Shown in pieces: positions 17,613-26,929 of a stretch of 64,000 nucleotides of DNA (its first letter is position 1; every line of letters begins with the position of its first letter). The notes under the pieces are model-generated. The model saw nothing but the letters and a program-made list of their open reading frames with translations, did no database searches and was not told the DNA's origin. The translations under genes and the position numbers were made by a program. Source of the stretch: Microbacterium nymphoidis (GTDB lineage Bacteria > Actinomycetota > Actinomycetes > Actinomycetales > Microbacteriaceae); the NCBI RefSeq assembly GCF_021044885.1, contig NZ_JAJNOD010000001.1, positions 310,001-374,000 of the forward strand, read 5' to 3'.

Positions 17613-18383
17613 GTGAGGATCGCACGTTTCAGCCACCAGGACGCCATCAAGTACGGCATCGTCGACGACACCGATCTCGTGGTGCTCGCCGGCGATCCGA
17701 TGTTCGCCGGATTCGACACGACGGGGGAGCGGGTGCCGCTGTCGGACGCGGCACTGCTGGCGCCGGTCATCCCGCGCTCGAAGGTGGTGGCCGTGGGCCG
17801 CAACTACGCCGACCACGCTGCGGAGTTCGGCAATGACGTGCCGGCCGAGCCGCTGCTCTTCCTGAAGCCGAATACCGCCGTCATCGGCCCGGGTGACGCG
17901 ATCGTGCGCCCGAACGCCCTGTCGGAGCGGGTGGAGTTCGAGGGAGAGCTCGCCGTGGTGATCGGCCGCATCGCGAAGAACGTGACGGCGGAGAACGCGC
18001 TGGATTACGTGTTCGGCTACACGATCGGTAACGATGTGACGGCCCGCGATCTGCAGCGCAGCGACGGCCAGTGGTCCCGCGCGAAGGGATTCGACACCTT
18101 CTGCCCGCTGGGTCCCGCGATCGAGACCGAGTTCGACCCGACGGCGGGCGTGCTCACCGCCAAGGTCAACGGTGACATCAAGCAGCAGGCTCCGCTGAGC
18201 GACATGGTGCACGGCGTGGCCGCGATCATCGCTCACGCGTCCGCGGCGTTCACGCTGCTGCCGGGGGACGTCATCCTCACGGGGACTCCCGCCGGCGTCG
18301 GTCCGCTCGTTGCGGGCGACGTGGTGGAGGTCGACATCACCGGTCTGGGGATCCTGCGCAACACCGTCCGCGACGCATCGTGA
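17613..18383 (+). CDS. Fumarylacetoacetate hydrolase family protein
   Basis: A 256-aa FAH-fold hydrolase or decarboxylase. Metal-binding Glu residues sit in EFEGELAVVIG near residue 110, and the Asp in NDVTARDLQ near 145; VAVGRNYADHAAEFG near 62 marks the start of the catalytic domain. Homologues cleave C-C bonds in acylpyruvates or open sugar-acid intermediates. In actinobacteria this gene usually sits between the leu/ilv genes and gltX and its substrate is not settled. The start is GTG 17613. An MFS gene begins 40 bases after its stop. Confidence 0.88.
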   Translation: MRIARFSHQDAIKYGIVDDTDLVVLAGDPMFAGFDTTGERVPLSDAALLAPVIPRSKVVAVGRNYADHAAEFGNDVPAEPLLFLKPNTAVIGPGDAIVRPNALSERVEFEGELAVVIGRIAKNVTAENALDYVFGYTIGNDVTARDLQRSDGQWSRAKGFDTFCPLGPAIETEFDPTAGVLTAKVNGDIKQQAPLSDMVHGVAAIIAHASAAFTLLPGDVILTGTPAGVGPLVAGDVVEVDITGLGILRNTVRDAS

Positions 18384-18423
18384 CGCGTCGTCCGGTACTT
18401 CGCCACGCGGCACCGGTCGCCCG

Positions 18424-19668
18424 ATGACCGCGCTTGCGTCGCTCGATGACGCGACGATCGCACGGATTCAGTCGCGGACCGTGCGCACGCTGGCCGTCGG
18501 GCAGGTCCTCGGCGGCATCGCGTTCGGCGCCACGGTCTCCCTCGGTGCGCTGCTGGCGAAGGACATCACCGGTCAGGACGCGCTGTCCGGTTTCGCCACG
18601 GCATCGGTCACGCTGGGTGCCGCACTCGCGGCGATCCCGCTGGCGCGACTCGCCGCCCGCCGCGGACGACGTATCGCGCTGACGCTCGGCAACCTGCTCG
18701 CCCTTGTCGGCATCGCGATCGTCATCTCTGCGGCGGCGTCGGCCACCTTCTGGCTCTTCCTCGTCGGTGTTGTCCTCATCGGCACCGGGAACGCGGGAAA
18801 CCTGCAGTCCCGCTTCGCCGCCACCGACCTCGCCACACCGGCCCGGCGTGGCCGCGAGCTGTCGGTCGTGGTCTGGGCGACCACCATCGGCGCCGTTGCA
18901 GGCCCCCTGCTCCTCGGGCCGGGGGAAGCCGTCGGGCGGATGCTCGGGATGCCGGTGCACACCGGTTCCTACCTCTTCTCCCTCGTCGCGCAGGTGGCAG
19001 CGTTCCTGCTCTACATCGTCGCGCTGCGGCCCGACCCGCTGCGGATTGCGCAGCAGCGCGACGCGGCCGCCCCTGCGGCCACCGGCGGGGCCTTCGTCGA
19101 CCGGCCCCGAGTTGCGCGATATGCCGTGTTCGCCGTGGCAGCCTCGCACACCGTGATGGCTTCGGTGATGGCCATGACGCCGGTGCACCTGCAGCACATG
19201 ACGATGGGCGACGCGACCGTGATCGTGGGGATCACGATCGCCGCGCACGTCGCGGGCATGTACGGTCTCTCGCCGGTCTTCGGCTGGTTGTCGGACCGGT
19301 TCGGGCGTATCGCGGTGATCCTTCTCGGCCAGCTGCTGCTCGCCGGCGCGCTGGTGGCCGCGTTCGTGGGCAGCGAGTCCCACGCCGGTGTGCTGGTCGC
19401 GCTCGTGCTGCTCGGGCTCGGCTGGAGTGCGGCGACGGTGGCGGGGAGCACGCTGCTCACCGAGGCGTCCTCCCTCGAACGGCGCCCGCGTCGGCAGGGT
19501 CTCAGCGACTCGCTCATGAGCCTCTGCGCGGCCGTTGGCGCGGTGCTCGCCGGGCTCGTGCTGCAGGCGGTGGAGTATCGGGGCCTCGCGGTGGTCGCGC
19601 TCGTGCTCGTGATCGCCGTGACCGTGGTGTCGCCCTTCGCGCTGCGCGTGCGCGACCCGCGGGCCTGA
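18424..19668 (+). CDS. MFS transporter
   Basis: A 414-aa transporter with about 12 membrane segments. The loop RLAARRGRRIALTLGN after the second segment is a motif-A variant, and a second copy, WLSDRFGRIAVILLGQ, begins the C-terminal half. The substrate cannot be predicted. The start is ATG 18424, 40 bases after the FAH gene, so the two may share a transcript. It converges with a CocE-type hydrolase; no clear terminator hairpin is visible between them. Confidence 0.85.
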   Translation: MTALASLDDATIARIQSRTVRTLAVGQVLGGIAFGATVSLGALLAKDITGQDALSGFATASVTLGAALAAIPLARLAARRGRRIALTLGNLLALVGIAIVISAAASATFWLFLVGVVLIGTGNAGNLQSRFAATDLATPARRGRELSVVVWATTIGAVAGPLLLGPGEAVGRMLGMPVHTGSYLFSLVAQVAAFLLYIVALRPDPLRIAQQRDAAAPAATGGAFVDRPRVARYAVFAVAASHTVMASVMAMTPVHLQHMTMGDATVIVGITIAAHVAGMYGLSPVFGWLSDRFGRIAVILLGQLLLAGALVAAFVGSESHAGVLVALVLLGLGWSAATVAGSTLLTEASSLERRPRRQGLSDSLMSLCAAVGAVLAGLVLQAVEYRGLAVVALVLVIAVTVVSPFALRVRDPRA

Positions 19669-19703
19669 CCGGGGGCCGGAGGGCGGCGGAGCGTGGAGCG
19701 CGC

Positions 19704-21347
19704 TCAGCTCATGGGGCGCAGCACGGCGCCGTCGACGGCGGGCAGGTGGAGCGCGAGTGCGTGCTCGCCGCCCACGTCGAACGTCTGCTCGCTCGGCAGC
19801 AGCCGGCTGTGATCGCGAATCGGGTCTGCGGTTCCGGGGTTTCGCAGGTACACCGGATGAGCACCGGATGACACCTGGAGACGCAGCCGGTGTCCGGCGG
19901 CGAAACGGTGGGCCAGGGAGGCGAGCTGCAGGACCGTGTGCGTACCCGCCTCGGGGTTTCGCCGGATGTAGCCATCGGTGACCGTGCGAGAGCGCCCCCG
20001 CTCGTCCACGTCGCAGAGCCGAACGAACAGATCGACGCGAGGGTTGGTGGAGGTCAGTGTGATCTCGACCCGCGGTTCGCCGATGATGAGAAGGTCGTCG
20101 TCGAGCGGGTCGGACGTGAACAGCACGACGTCCGATCGAGCCTCCCGGCGACGCTGGATCCGATAGCCCGAGGCGAACGGGCCGAGGGTGCGACCGCCTT
20201 CGCTCGGTGTGGGATCAGCCGGGTCGTAGCGGTACGACAGCGGTGTGGCCCGCTCATCGGGAGCGCCTGGGCGCAGACCGCCGGCTGCGGTCGCCGCCCA
20301 CACGCGGGACTCGGCGGGCGGCGGCCACGAATCCAGCTCCCGCCAGCCGATGCCGCCGGTGACCTCGATGCGCACGTCCGGGAGCCGATCCAGTGAGTCG
20401 AAGGAGACCAGCGCATCGCGCACGCCCATGACGGAGGTCTCGGGTGCACCGTGGAGCCAGTCGCCGATCGCCAGCTTCGCGGGGACGCCTCCCGCGACCA
20501 GGGCCGCATGATCCTTCAGCTGCTCCTGCAGGAACAGGTCACGCCACCCCGCCACGAGCGCCACGGGCGGAATGCTTGCGAGATCCTGGGCGAAGTGGAG
20601 CGGTTCCCACCAGGGGTCGTCACGCTGCGAATGCTCCACCCAGTCGCGGAAGAACCGGGGATCTGTCCCCACCGCCGCCTGGGCGGCTTCCGCAGGCGGA
20701 ACCGTGAGGGATCCGCGGCGGAGAGCGGACGCAGCGCGCAGAATCATCCCGATGCGCGCGAGAAGCGGACGCTCCTGCATGCGCAGCGCGAAACTCCACG
20801 CCACGGTGGTGTCGATCGCGAAGCCGCCTCCCGGATAGATGATCCCGTCGTCGAACCGGCGAGCCGACACAGCGATGCCCATCGCGTCGGGGCGGTCGGG
20901 TCCGTCGCAGAGGGCCCATTGCGTGACACCGAAGTAGCTTCCGCCCCAGGTGTGTACCCGCCCGGTGGCCCAGGGCTGGGCGCGCAGCCAGGTGAGCGTG
21001 CTCTGACCATCGGCGACCTCGTCGTGCAGCGGGCTGAATTCGCCCTCCGATCCGAACGTCCCGCGGCAGCTCTGGACGATCACGTGGTGTCCGCGTTCGG
21101 CGATGAACTTCGCGACCCCGGCGATGCCATCCCTCCCGTACGGGGTGCGGATGAGGAGAGTGCTGTCTGCGGCATCGGGGGCATGCCAGTGATCCGTGAG
21201 GAGCGCAGCGCCGTCGTGAGCGCGCACCGGGATGTCGCGGTCGCGCTGCACCTCCGGGTGGGTCGCCGGCGGCATGCCCTCGCTGCGGGCGAGGCGACGA
21301 TACTCCTGTGCAGCGACGCGCGTCAGCCGCGGGCCCCGGCCGCTCAA
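19704..21347 (-). CDS. CocE/NonD family alpha/beta hydrolase
   Basis: A 547-aa member of the X-Pro dipeptidyl-peptidase (S15)/cocaine esterase family. The nucleophile Ser137 lies in TWGGSYFG; the N-terminal sheet shows LLIRTPYGRDG, and the C-terminal half is the jelly-roll domain of S15 proteins. Members cleave acyl esters or N-terminal dipeptides, or acylate beta-lactam nuclei. The start is taken as TTG 21347, which overlaps the MFS stop by four bases; ATG 21275 is an alternative but would lose the coupling and has a poor RBS. Co-expression with the MFS suggests uptake or export of the ester or peptide that is hydrolysed. Confidence 0.88.
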   Translation of the reverse strand: MSGRGPRLTRVAAQEYRRLARSEGMPPATHPEVQRDRDIPVRAHDGAALLTDHWHAPDAADSTLLIRTPYGRDGIAGVAKFIAERGHHVIVQSCRGTFGSEGEFSPLHDEVADGQSTLTWLRAQPWATGRVHTWGGSYFGVTQWALCDGPDRPDAMGIAVSARRFDDGIIYPGGGFAIDTTVAWSFALRMQERPLLARIGMILRAASALRRGSLTVPPAEAAQAAVGTDPRFFRDWVEHSQRDDPWWEPLHFAQDLASIPPVALVAGWRDLFLQEQLKDHAALVAGGVPAKLAIGDWLHGAPETSVMGVRDALVSFDSLDRLPDVRIEVTGGIGWRELDSWPPPAESRVWAATAAGGLRPGAPDERATPLSYRYDPADPTPSEGGRTLGPFASGYRIQRRREARSDVVLFTSDPLDDDLLIIGEPRVEITLTSTNPRVDLFVRLCDVDERGRSRTVTDGYIRRNPEAGTHTVLQLASLAHRFAAGHRLRLQVSSGAHPVYLRNPGTADPIRDHSRLLPSEQTFDVGGEHALALHLPAVDGAVLRPMS

Positions 21348-22954
21348 CGCACGCTCCGTACGCGCGTGACGGCGAACGCGGCGATGAGTGCCATCAGGAA
21401 CGCCGCCACATAGAGAGCCGCGAAGTTCTCGCCGGTGTCCGAGCCGATGCGGGTGAGGAAGAATCCGAGCACAGGCACGACGATACCGGGAAGCAGATAT
21501 GCCAGCGCCACAATGCCGAGGTCCTTTCCGGCGTCCTCGATCGCGGGCAGTGTCTCCGTCATCAGAGCCACATCCGCGGCGATGTAGGCGCCCTGGCCCG
21601 CACCCACGATGGCGATTCCCACGAGGAACATCGCGATGTCACCGAACGCGATCGCCACGATCAAACCGGCGGCACTGGTCAGCGCCCCGATGATCACGGT
21701 GGGCTTGCGCCGCCCCGTGCGGTCGGAGATGACACCGAAGACGAAGGCGAGCAGCAGGTTGCAGAGGGTGAATGCGCCGGTGGCCTGAGCCTGGATCGCG
21801 GCGATCTGCGCCGGATCGTCAATGCCGAACCGGCTGGAGATCGTCAGGTAGAGGTAGTTGGTGACCGAGACGATCGAGGCGGTCATGAAGAAGCGGCAGA
21901 TCCATGCCCAGGCGAAGTCGGGGTGACGACGCGGGTTGAGCCAGAAGGTGTCCAGAACGGTCCGCCAGTTCAGAGCGGACGCGGGCTCCGTGCGGTGCAG
22001 GTCATCCAGCGTGAAGAACAGCGTCATCGCCAGGAGGACGGACACGCCGCCGGGAACGAGGAACATGGCCGCTTGCCCCCACGACGCCACGATGCCGGTG
22101 ACCGCGACGCCGGTCAGGATGCCGATGGTGGTGGCTGCGCCCGTCACCGCGGACATGATGGCCCGGATCCGCCGGCGGATCTGGTCGGCGAACAGGGTGT
22201 GGATGGTCATCGAGACGGCGCCCCACCCGGTGAGCACCAGGACCGCTCCGATGCTCAGCGTGACGAGGGAGGGAGCGAGTGCCTCGATCACGAAGCCCAG
22301 GAGCGCGATCACGGACCCGTACAGGATCCAGGGGCGCCGCAGGCCCCAGCGCGAGAGCGAACGGTCGCTCAGCCGGCCGAACAGCGGTGTGGTGATCAGG
22401 ATCGCGACCCCGCCGAGCGTCAGCACGAAGCTCAGGTCGCCGGTGGCGGTGTCCGGACTCCACTCCTTGAGCAGCTGCGGCACGGCCACCCCCGCCATGC
22501 CCTGTGCGAGTCCGCTCGCAAGCCAGGTGAGGACGAAGGCGATCCAGAACGCGGGGGACTGACGCGAGCCCGGAATCTCGTCGGCGGGCGGGGTGGCAAG
22601 GGGTGTTGATGTGCTGGTGCTGGTGCTGGTGCTGGTGCTGGTGCTGGTGCTGGTGCTGGTGCTGGGGGTGATCGCCGCGGTGGCTGTGGTTGTTGCGGGG
22701 TGTGGGGGAGTCGATGTCGCCGCGGGCGGTGCGGTGGGGTCCGTCGTCCTTTCGGGATGTGGGGGAGCCGAGCTCGCAGTGGGTGGTGCGGTGGGGTCCG
22801 TCGCCGTTGCAGTGGGGTCTGTCGTCGTTGCGGGATGCGGGGAAATCGATGGGGTGCGCCGGCGTACCCGGGTCGCCGCGGGTGGAGGGGCGGTGTCCGT
22901 GATCGCGTCTCGCTCGGGATCCGGCCGGTCGCGCTGCTCCGGTGGGAATGGCAT
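21344..22954 (-). CDS. MFS transporter with low-complexity Thr/Pro/Ser N-terminus
   Basis: A 536-aa transporter of the sugar-porter/GPH-like MFS group. Residues 1 to about 125 are not membrane: a Pro/Thr-rich segment with repeated DPTA and PPHP units and then a run of ten Ser-Thr pairs. About 12 membrane segments follow, beginning at FWIAFVLTWLASGLAQG. The start at 22954 has GAGGAGAAG in good position, so the low-complexity tail is really translated. It is coupled to the CocE hydrolase and divergent from a LacI regulator, which suggests control by a sugar-like effector. Confidence 0.87.
   Translation of the reverse strand: MPFPPEQRDRPDPERDAITDTAPPPAATRVRRRTPSISPHPATTTDPTATATDPTAPPTASSAPPHPERTTDPTAPPAATSTPPHPATTTATAAITPSTSTSTSTSTSTSTSTSTSTPLATPPADEIPGSRQSPAFWIAFVLTWLASGLAQGMAGVAVPQLLKEWSPDTATGDLSFVLTLGGVAILITTPLFGRLSDRSLSRWGLRRPWILYGSVIALLGFVIEALAPSLVTLSIGAVLVLTGWGAVSMTIHTLFADQIRRRIRAIMSAVTGAATTIGILTGVAVTGIVASWGQAAMFLVPGGVSVLLAMTLFFTLDDLHRTEPASALNWRTVLDTFWLNPRRHPDFAWAWICRFFMTASIVSVTNYLYLTISSRFGIDDPAQIAAIQAQATGAFTLCNLLLAFVFGVISDRTGRRKPTVIIGALTSAAGLIVAIAFGDIAMFLVGIAIVGAGQGAYIAADVALMTETLPAIEDAGKDLGIVALAYLLPGIVVPVLGFFLTRIGSDTGENFAALYVAAFLMALIAAFAVTRVRSVR
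22611..22664. repeat. Hexanucleotide repeat (GTGCTG)x9 inside MFS gene
   Basis: Nine perfect copies of GTGCTG on the plus strand; read on the minus strand they encode alternating Ser-Thr. The unit is six bases, so copy-number change would alter the linker by two residues per unit and keep the frame. Confidence 0.95.
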
Positions 22955-23025
22955 GTCTTCTCCTCATCGTCGGGGTCGAGGCCAGGCCGGATCGGAAGGC
23001 TGCCGCACGGTCGGGATCTGGTGAG

Positions 23026-23039
23026 TGTATGCGCGTACA
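23026..23039 (+). promoter_or_regulatory. Putative LacI-type operator
   Basis: TGTATGCGCGTACA is a 14-base near-palindrome with a central CG, as LacI-family operators have. It lies 51 bases before the LacI gene start and 72 bases before the divergent MFS start, so it could control both. Binding is inferred from position and symmetry. Confidence 0.45.
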
Positions 23040-23089
23040 TTTCCAGGCGTCAAGTGGCATAGAGTGGGACGACCCGAGAGAGGAGCCCG

Positions 23090-24223
23090 ATGCGATCCGC
23101 GAATGTGTACGACGTGGCAGGGGCCGCGGGCGTGTCCACGGCGACGGTCTCCCGGTACTTCCGCGCGCCGGACAAACTCAGCGCCTCGACGCGGGAACGG
23201 GTGCGACGAGCCGTCGCGGAACTCGGCTATCTTCCCAGCGGCAGCGCGCGTGCCCTCGCGGAGCGCCAGACCGGGGCCATCGGCGTGTACTCCTTCAGCG
23301 GACACGAACCCGACGAGGTGTGGGAGCCGTCGGCCGCGACGAATGGCCTGCAACCGGATCGCGCGGGCGAGGAGGAGGACATCGTCGTGCGTGTGGCTGG
23401 TCAGCGGCGGCGTCCTCGCCTGTTCCCGCTGTTCGCCGATGAGGTGCTCCGCGGTGCGGAGATCGAGTGCACGGTGCGACGCACACCGCTCGTGGTGGGC
23501 TGGCAGCCCGGCACGAGCGTCGGAGTCGAGCTGGAGGAGATCGCTCGGCGCGTCGACGGCGTCGTCGTGCTGCCGTCGACCGTCGACGACGAGGCGGTCG
23601 CGCAGCTCAGCCGGACGAAGGCGGTTGTGCTGGTCGCTCAGCCGGCACCGCGCGACGTCATCGCGGACGCGGTGGTCATCGACAACGAAGGTGCCATGCG
23701 GGCACTCGTCGAGCATCTCATCGAAGAACATGCGGTGGACTCCTTCTGGTACGCCGGATCGGATGTCGGGCACGAGCACGAGGCTCGCCGTCGAGGGTGG
23801 GAGGCGGCTCTGGATGCGCGGGGGCTCCGCGCCGACACGCCGGACATCACAGACGGAGGCTCGCGCGCGGCAGCGCGCGCGGTGATCGCGGACCTGCTCC
23901 GATCGCTGGTGCCCCCGCGCGCGATCGTCTGCGCGAGTGATCAGACCGCGCTCGGTGTCATGGAGGCGCTCCACGACGCCGGGTTGCAGGTTCCCGAGGA
24001 TGTCGTGGTCACCGGTTTCGACGGGATCGACGCCGGAGAGTTCGCGAGGCCGACGCTCACCACCATCCGGCAGCCCATGGAAGCGCTCGGGCGGACCGCG
24101 GTGAGCCTGCTGGCGTCGCGCCTGGAGGCCCCCGACACCGCCGCGCGTGTGGTGCGCCTGCCGGTGGAGCTGGTGCTTCGCGCGTCCTGCGGCTGTACTT
24201 CGGTGGATGGGGGTTCGTCCTGA
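23090..24223 (+). CDS. LacI family transcriptional regulator
   Basis: A 377-aa LacI-type regulator. The helix-turn-helix reads VYDVAGAAGVSTATVSRYF at residues 6-24, with the hinge near SGSARALAERQTGAIGVY. The effector domain is of the periplasmic-binding-protein type; IVCASDQTALGVMEALHDAG and VTGFDGIDAGEFARP are standard C-terminal family segments. An insertion of about 25 residues is present around residues 75-105. The start is ATG 23090 with GAGAGGAG upstream. It probably controls the divergent MFS-CocE operon. Confidence 0.92.
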   Translation: MRSANVYDVAGAAGVSTATVSRYFRAPDKLSASTRERVRRAVAELGYLPSGSARALAERQTGAIGVYSFSGHEPDEVWEPSAATNGLQPDRAGEEEDIVVRVAGQRRRPRLFPLFADEVLRGAEIECTVRRTPLVVGWQPGTSVGVELEEIARRVDGVVVLPSTVDDEAVAQLSRTKAVVLVAQPAPRDVIADAVVIDNEGAMRALVEHLIEEHAVDSFWYAGSDVGHEHEARRRGWEAALDARGLRADTPDITDGGSRAAARAVIADLLRSLVPPRAIVCASDQTALGVMEALHDAGLQVPEDVVVTGFDGIDAGEFARPTLTTIRQPMEALGRTAVSLLASRLEAPDTAARVVRLPVELVLRASCGCTSVDGGSS

Positions 24224-24263
24224 CCACGGGGCGTGAGCGGCGCGGCGGATAGAATGTGAGGTG

Positions 24264-25784
24264 ATGTCGACTTCACCTGATCCCCGCACCACGACCGCCT
24301 CCGGCGCGGACGTGCGCGTGCGCTTCTGCCCGTCACCCACCGGTCTGCCGCACGTCGGCATGGTGCGCACCGCCCTGTACAACTGGGCGTACGCCCGTCA
24401 CACCGGCGGCAAGCTCGTGTTCCGCATCGAGGACACCGACGCCGCCCGCGACAGCGAGGAGAGCTACCGCCAGCTCGTGGACGCGCTCACCTGGCTCAAG
24501 ATCGACTGGGACGAGGGGGTCGAGGTCGGCGGTCCGCACGCTCCCTATCGCCAGTCCGAGCGCAAGCACATCTACGCCGAGGTCCTGCAGAAGCTGATCG
24601 ACGCGGGTGTGGTGTATGAGAGCTACTCCAACGCGGAGGAGATCGACGCGCGCAATGAGGCGGCGGGGCGGGCCAAGCAGCTGGGCTACGACAACTACGA
24701 TCGCGATCTGACCGACGAGCAGAAGGCAGCCTTCCGTGCCGAGGGCCGCGAGCCCGCGTACCGCCTCCGGGTTCCCGACGGCGACTTCACCTATGTCGAC
24801 CTGATCCGCGGCGAGGTCACCTTCCCCGCCGGGTCGTTCCCCGACTTCGTGATCGTGCGGGCCGGAGGCCACGCGCTGTACACGTTCACCAATCCGGTCG
24901 ACGACGCCCTCATGGGCATCACCCATGTCATTCGCGGTGAGGACCTCATGCCTTCGACCGCGCGCCAGCTCGCCCTCTACGGCGCGCTGATCGATGCAGG
25001 CGTCACCGATTTCGTACCGCGCTTCGGGCACATGCCGCTGGTACTCGGAGAGACCGGCAACAAGAAGCTGTCCAAGCGCGACCCGCAGGCGGATCTCTTC
25101 CTCCAGCGCGACAAGGGCTTCATCCACGAGGGTCTGCTCAACTACCTGGCGCTGCTGGGATGGTCGATCGGGCCGGACCGCGACATCTTCTCCCTTGAGG
25201 AGTTCACCGCAGCGTTCGACATCGCCGACGTGAACCCGAACCCTGCCCGATTCGATCAGAAGAAGGCCGAATCGATCAACGGCGATCACATCCGCCGTCT
25301 CGATGTCGAGGACTTCACGGAGCGCTCGATCGCGTACATGACGGCCGCCGGCGTGTGGTCGGAGCCCACACCGGCGCAGCGCGCGCTGTTCGCGAAGGCG
25401 ACGCCGCTGGTGCACGAGCGCGTGCAGCTGCTCGGCGAGGTGCCCGGCATGCTCTCGTTCCTCTTCTCTGACTCGGTCACGTATGAGGCCGACGCGATGA
25501 AGGGGCTCCCCGCCGATGCGCCGATGGTGCTGACCGCGTGCATCGGGGCTCTCGAGGTCGTCCCGGAGGCGGACTTCGATGCCGCCCACATTCAGGAGGC
25601 GCTCGCCGCGGCCCTCGTCGACGAGCTCGGACTCAAGCCCCGCGTCGCATACGGACCGCCGCGCGTGGCCATCACGGGCCGGCGCGTCTCGCCCCCGTTG
25701 TTCGAGTCGATGGAGCTGCTCGGCAAGCCGGAGACGCTTCGCCGGCTGGACGCGCTGGCGAACGAGCTGACGCAGGCCGACTGA
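24264..25784 (+). CDS. gltX: Glutamate--tRNA ligase
   Basis: A 506-aa class I aminoacyl-tRNA synthetase that charges tRNA-Glu (and tRNA-Gln in species using the transamidation route). The HIGH-type motif is [14 protein letters not shown] near residue 30 and the KMSKS-type motif is [13 protein letters not shown] near residue 270. The start may be ATG 24264 or the in-frame GTG at 24261. Placing gltX just before tRNA-Gln is usual in this group. Four accessory genes (18424-24223) separate it from the FAH hydrolase gene it commonly follows. Confidence 0.96.
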   Translation: MSTSPDPRTTTASGADVRVRFCPSPTGLPHVGMVRTALYNWAYARHTGGKLVFRIEDTDAARDSEESYRQLVDALTWLKIDWDEGVEVGGPHAPYRQSERKHIYAEVLQKLIDAGVVYESYSNAEEIDARNEAAGRAKQLGYDNYDRDLTDEQKAAFRAEGREPAYRLRVPDGDFTYVDLIRGEVTFPAGSFPDFVIVRAGGHALYTFTNPVDDALMGITHVIRGEDLMPSTARQLALYGALIDAGVTDFVPRFGHMPLVLGETGNKKLSKRDPQADLFLQRDKGFIHEGLLNYLALLGWSIGPDRDIFSLEEFTAAFDIADVNPNPARFDQKKAESINGDHIRRLDVEDFTERSIAYMTAAGVWSEPTPAQRALFAKATPLVHERVQLLGEVPGMLSFLFSDSVTYEADAMKGLPADAPMVLTACIGALEVVPEADFDAAHIQEALAAALVDELGLKPRVAYGPPRVAITGRRVSPPLFESMELLGKPETLRRLDALANELTQAD

Positions 25785-25789
25785 CCGCC

Positions 25790-26638
25790 GTGGCGGACGG
25801 ACTCGACGAGATCGCGGCCGGGCTCTGCTCCGGTCCGCTCGCCGAGTTCGTCTCGTCACGCGCAGCGCGTGCTGCTCGCACCGAGGACCCGGAACTGGCG
25901 CGCCGAATCCGGGCGCTGCGCAAGCCGAGCGTGGGCGCGTGGGTGGTGAACGTGTTCGCGCGTCGGCGCGCCGCGCACCTAGCCGAGGCGCTGAGCCTCG
26001 CCGCGGATCTGCGCGAGGCGCAAGAACATCTCGATGCGGCGGCTCTCACCGAGCTCAGCCGTCAGCGTCGCGCTCTGACACGGCACCTGGCGCAGGAGGC
26101 GGTGAAGCTCGCCGAGTCGCAGGGGGAGCGGGTCACGGCAGCCACCGCCGAGTCTGTGCATCAGACGATCTCCGCGGCGTTCTTCGACCCGCAGGCTGCC
26201 GCGGCCGTGGCCTCCGGTCGGCTGATCCGCACCCTGGAGCCGAGCACAGGGCCTGCAGATCTGAGTGATGCCGTCGCCGGGGGCGCGCCCGACCTCACTG
26301 CGGCGAACCCGCCGCCGACGGATGAGCTCGCCGAGCGGCGACGCCGCCGTGCCGCCGAGGCCGCGGTGCGCGATGCTGAGAGAGCGCGGGAGCGGGCCGA
26401 CCGCGTCCTTGCCGATCTGATCAAGCACACGCAGGATGCACAGGCGCGCGCGGACGCTCTCGCCGACCGCGTGGCACAGCTCGAGGCCGACCTCGAGCGC
26501 ACCCGCGCCGCCCTCGACGCCGCGCGGTCCGTCGTCGAGGAGGCCGAACGTCAGCAGGGAGATCGAGCTCAGGAGGCGCGAAGGGCGCACGAACAGGAGG
26601 CGGCAGCGCGCGCTGCGCTGGAGCGTCCAGAGAGCTGA
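25790..26638 (+). CDS. Hypothetical Ala/Arg-rich coiled-coil protein
   Basis: A 282-aa protein of unknown function that begins 5 bases after the gltX stop. Residues 40-75 hold a conserved-looking LRKPSVGAWVVNVFARR segment. Residues from about 185 to the end are rich in Ala, Glu and Arg with a clear heptad pattern (RADALADRVAQLEADLERTR), predicting a long coiled coil. There is no signal or membrane segment, so it is cytoplasmic. The start is GTG 25790. Similar proteins often follow gltX in Microbacteriaceae; the function is not known to me. Confidence 0.75.
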   Translation: MADGLDEIAAGLCSGPLAEFVSSRAARAARTEDPELARRIRALRKPSVGAWVVNVFARRRAAHLAEALSLAADLREAQEHLDAAALTELSRQRRALTRHLAQEAVKLAESQGERVTAATAESVHQTISAAFFDPQAAAAVASGRLIRTLEPSTGPADLSDAVAGGAPDLTAANPPPTDELAERRRRRAAEAAVRDAERARERADRVLADLIKHTQDAQARADALADRVAQLEADLERTRAALDAARSVVEEAERQQGDRAQEARRAHEQEAAARAALERPES

Positions 26639-26640
26639 GG

Positions 26641-26670
26641 TATGCCGGGGATGCGCCGGGGGCCGGCATA
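26641..26670 (+). terminator. Hairpin after coiled-coil gene, possible terminator
   Basis: TATGCCGG (26641-26648) pairs with CCGGCATA (26663-26670) directly after the stop codon. The loop is 14 bases and no T-run follows, so this is a modest candidate. Confidence 0.4.
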
Positions 26671-26691
26671 TCCGGGCCACGCCACACATGA

Positions 26692-26719
26692 GAAGGCCCC
26701 CGGTTTCCCGGGGGCCTTC
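26692..26719 (-). terminator. Terminator downstream of tRNA-Gln
   Basis: GAAGGCCCCCGG (26692-26703) pairs perfectly with CCGGGGGCCTTC (26708-26719) around a TTTC loop. It starts 7 bases beyond the 3' end of the minus-strand tRNA gene and could also end transcription coming from gltX. Confidence 0.8.
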
Positions 26720-26725
26720 ATAACG

Positions 26726-26797
26726 CTGGGGTACCTGGACTCGAACCAAGAACAACTGAACCAGAATCAGCCGTGTTGCCAATTACACCATACCCCA
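26726..26797 (-). tRNA. tRNA-Gln (CTG)
   Basis: Read on the minus strand, a complete cloverleaf of 72 bases is visible. The acceptor stem is TGGGGTA with TACCCCA, and the D-arm contains TAATTGGCAAC. The anticodon loop TTCTGGT carries anticodon CTG, the stem above it is GCTGA/TCAGT, and the T-arm contains GGTTCGAGTCC. The 3' CCA is not encoded. A hairpin terminator follows. Confidence 0.95.
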
Positions 26798-26929
26798 CCG
26801 GTTATCGACCGGCGTCGCAACGTGTTCTAGCTTAGACCACGCGTGCGCACGGGCCAAACCGAGAGTGCATCCCGCGCGCGTCACAGCAGGGGGCACGTGC
26901 ACGTGCGGTCGCTGTGAAAGGATGACCGG

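Noticed and set aside
22593-23024. Plus-strand frame with Val-Leu repeats over the hexamer tract
   Set aside because: It is the antisense reading of the MFS N-terminus; VLVLVL comes from the GTGCTG repeat. The minus-strand frame has an RBS and a full transporter.
18424-24223. Mobile element or prophage
   Set aside because: No transposase, integrase or phage gene and no terminal repeats are visible in this block or elsewhere in the window.
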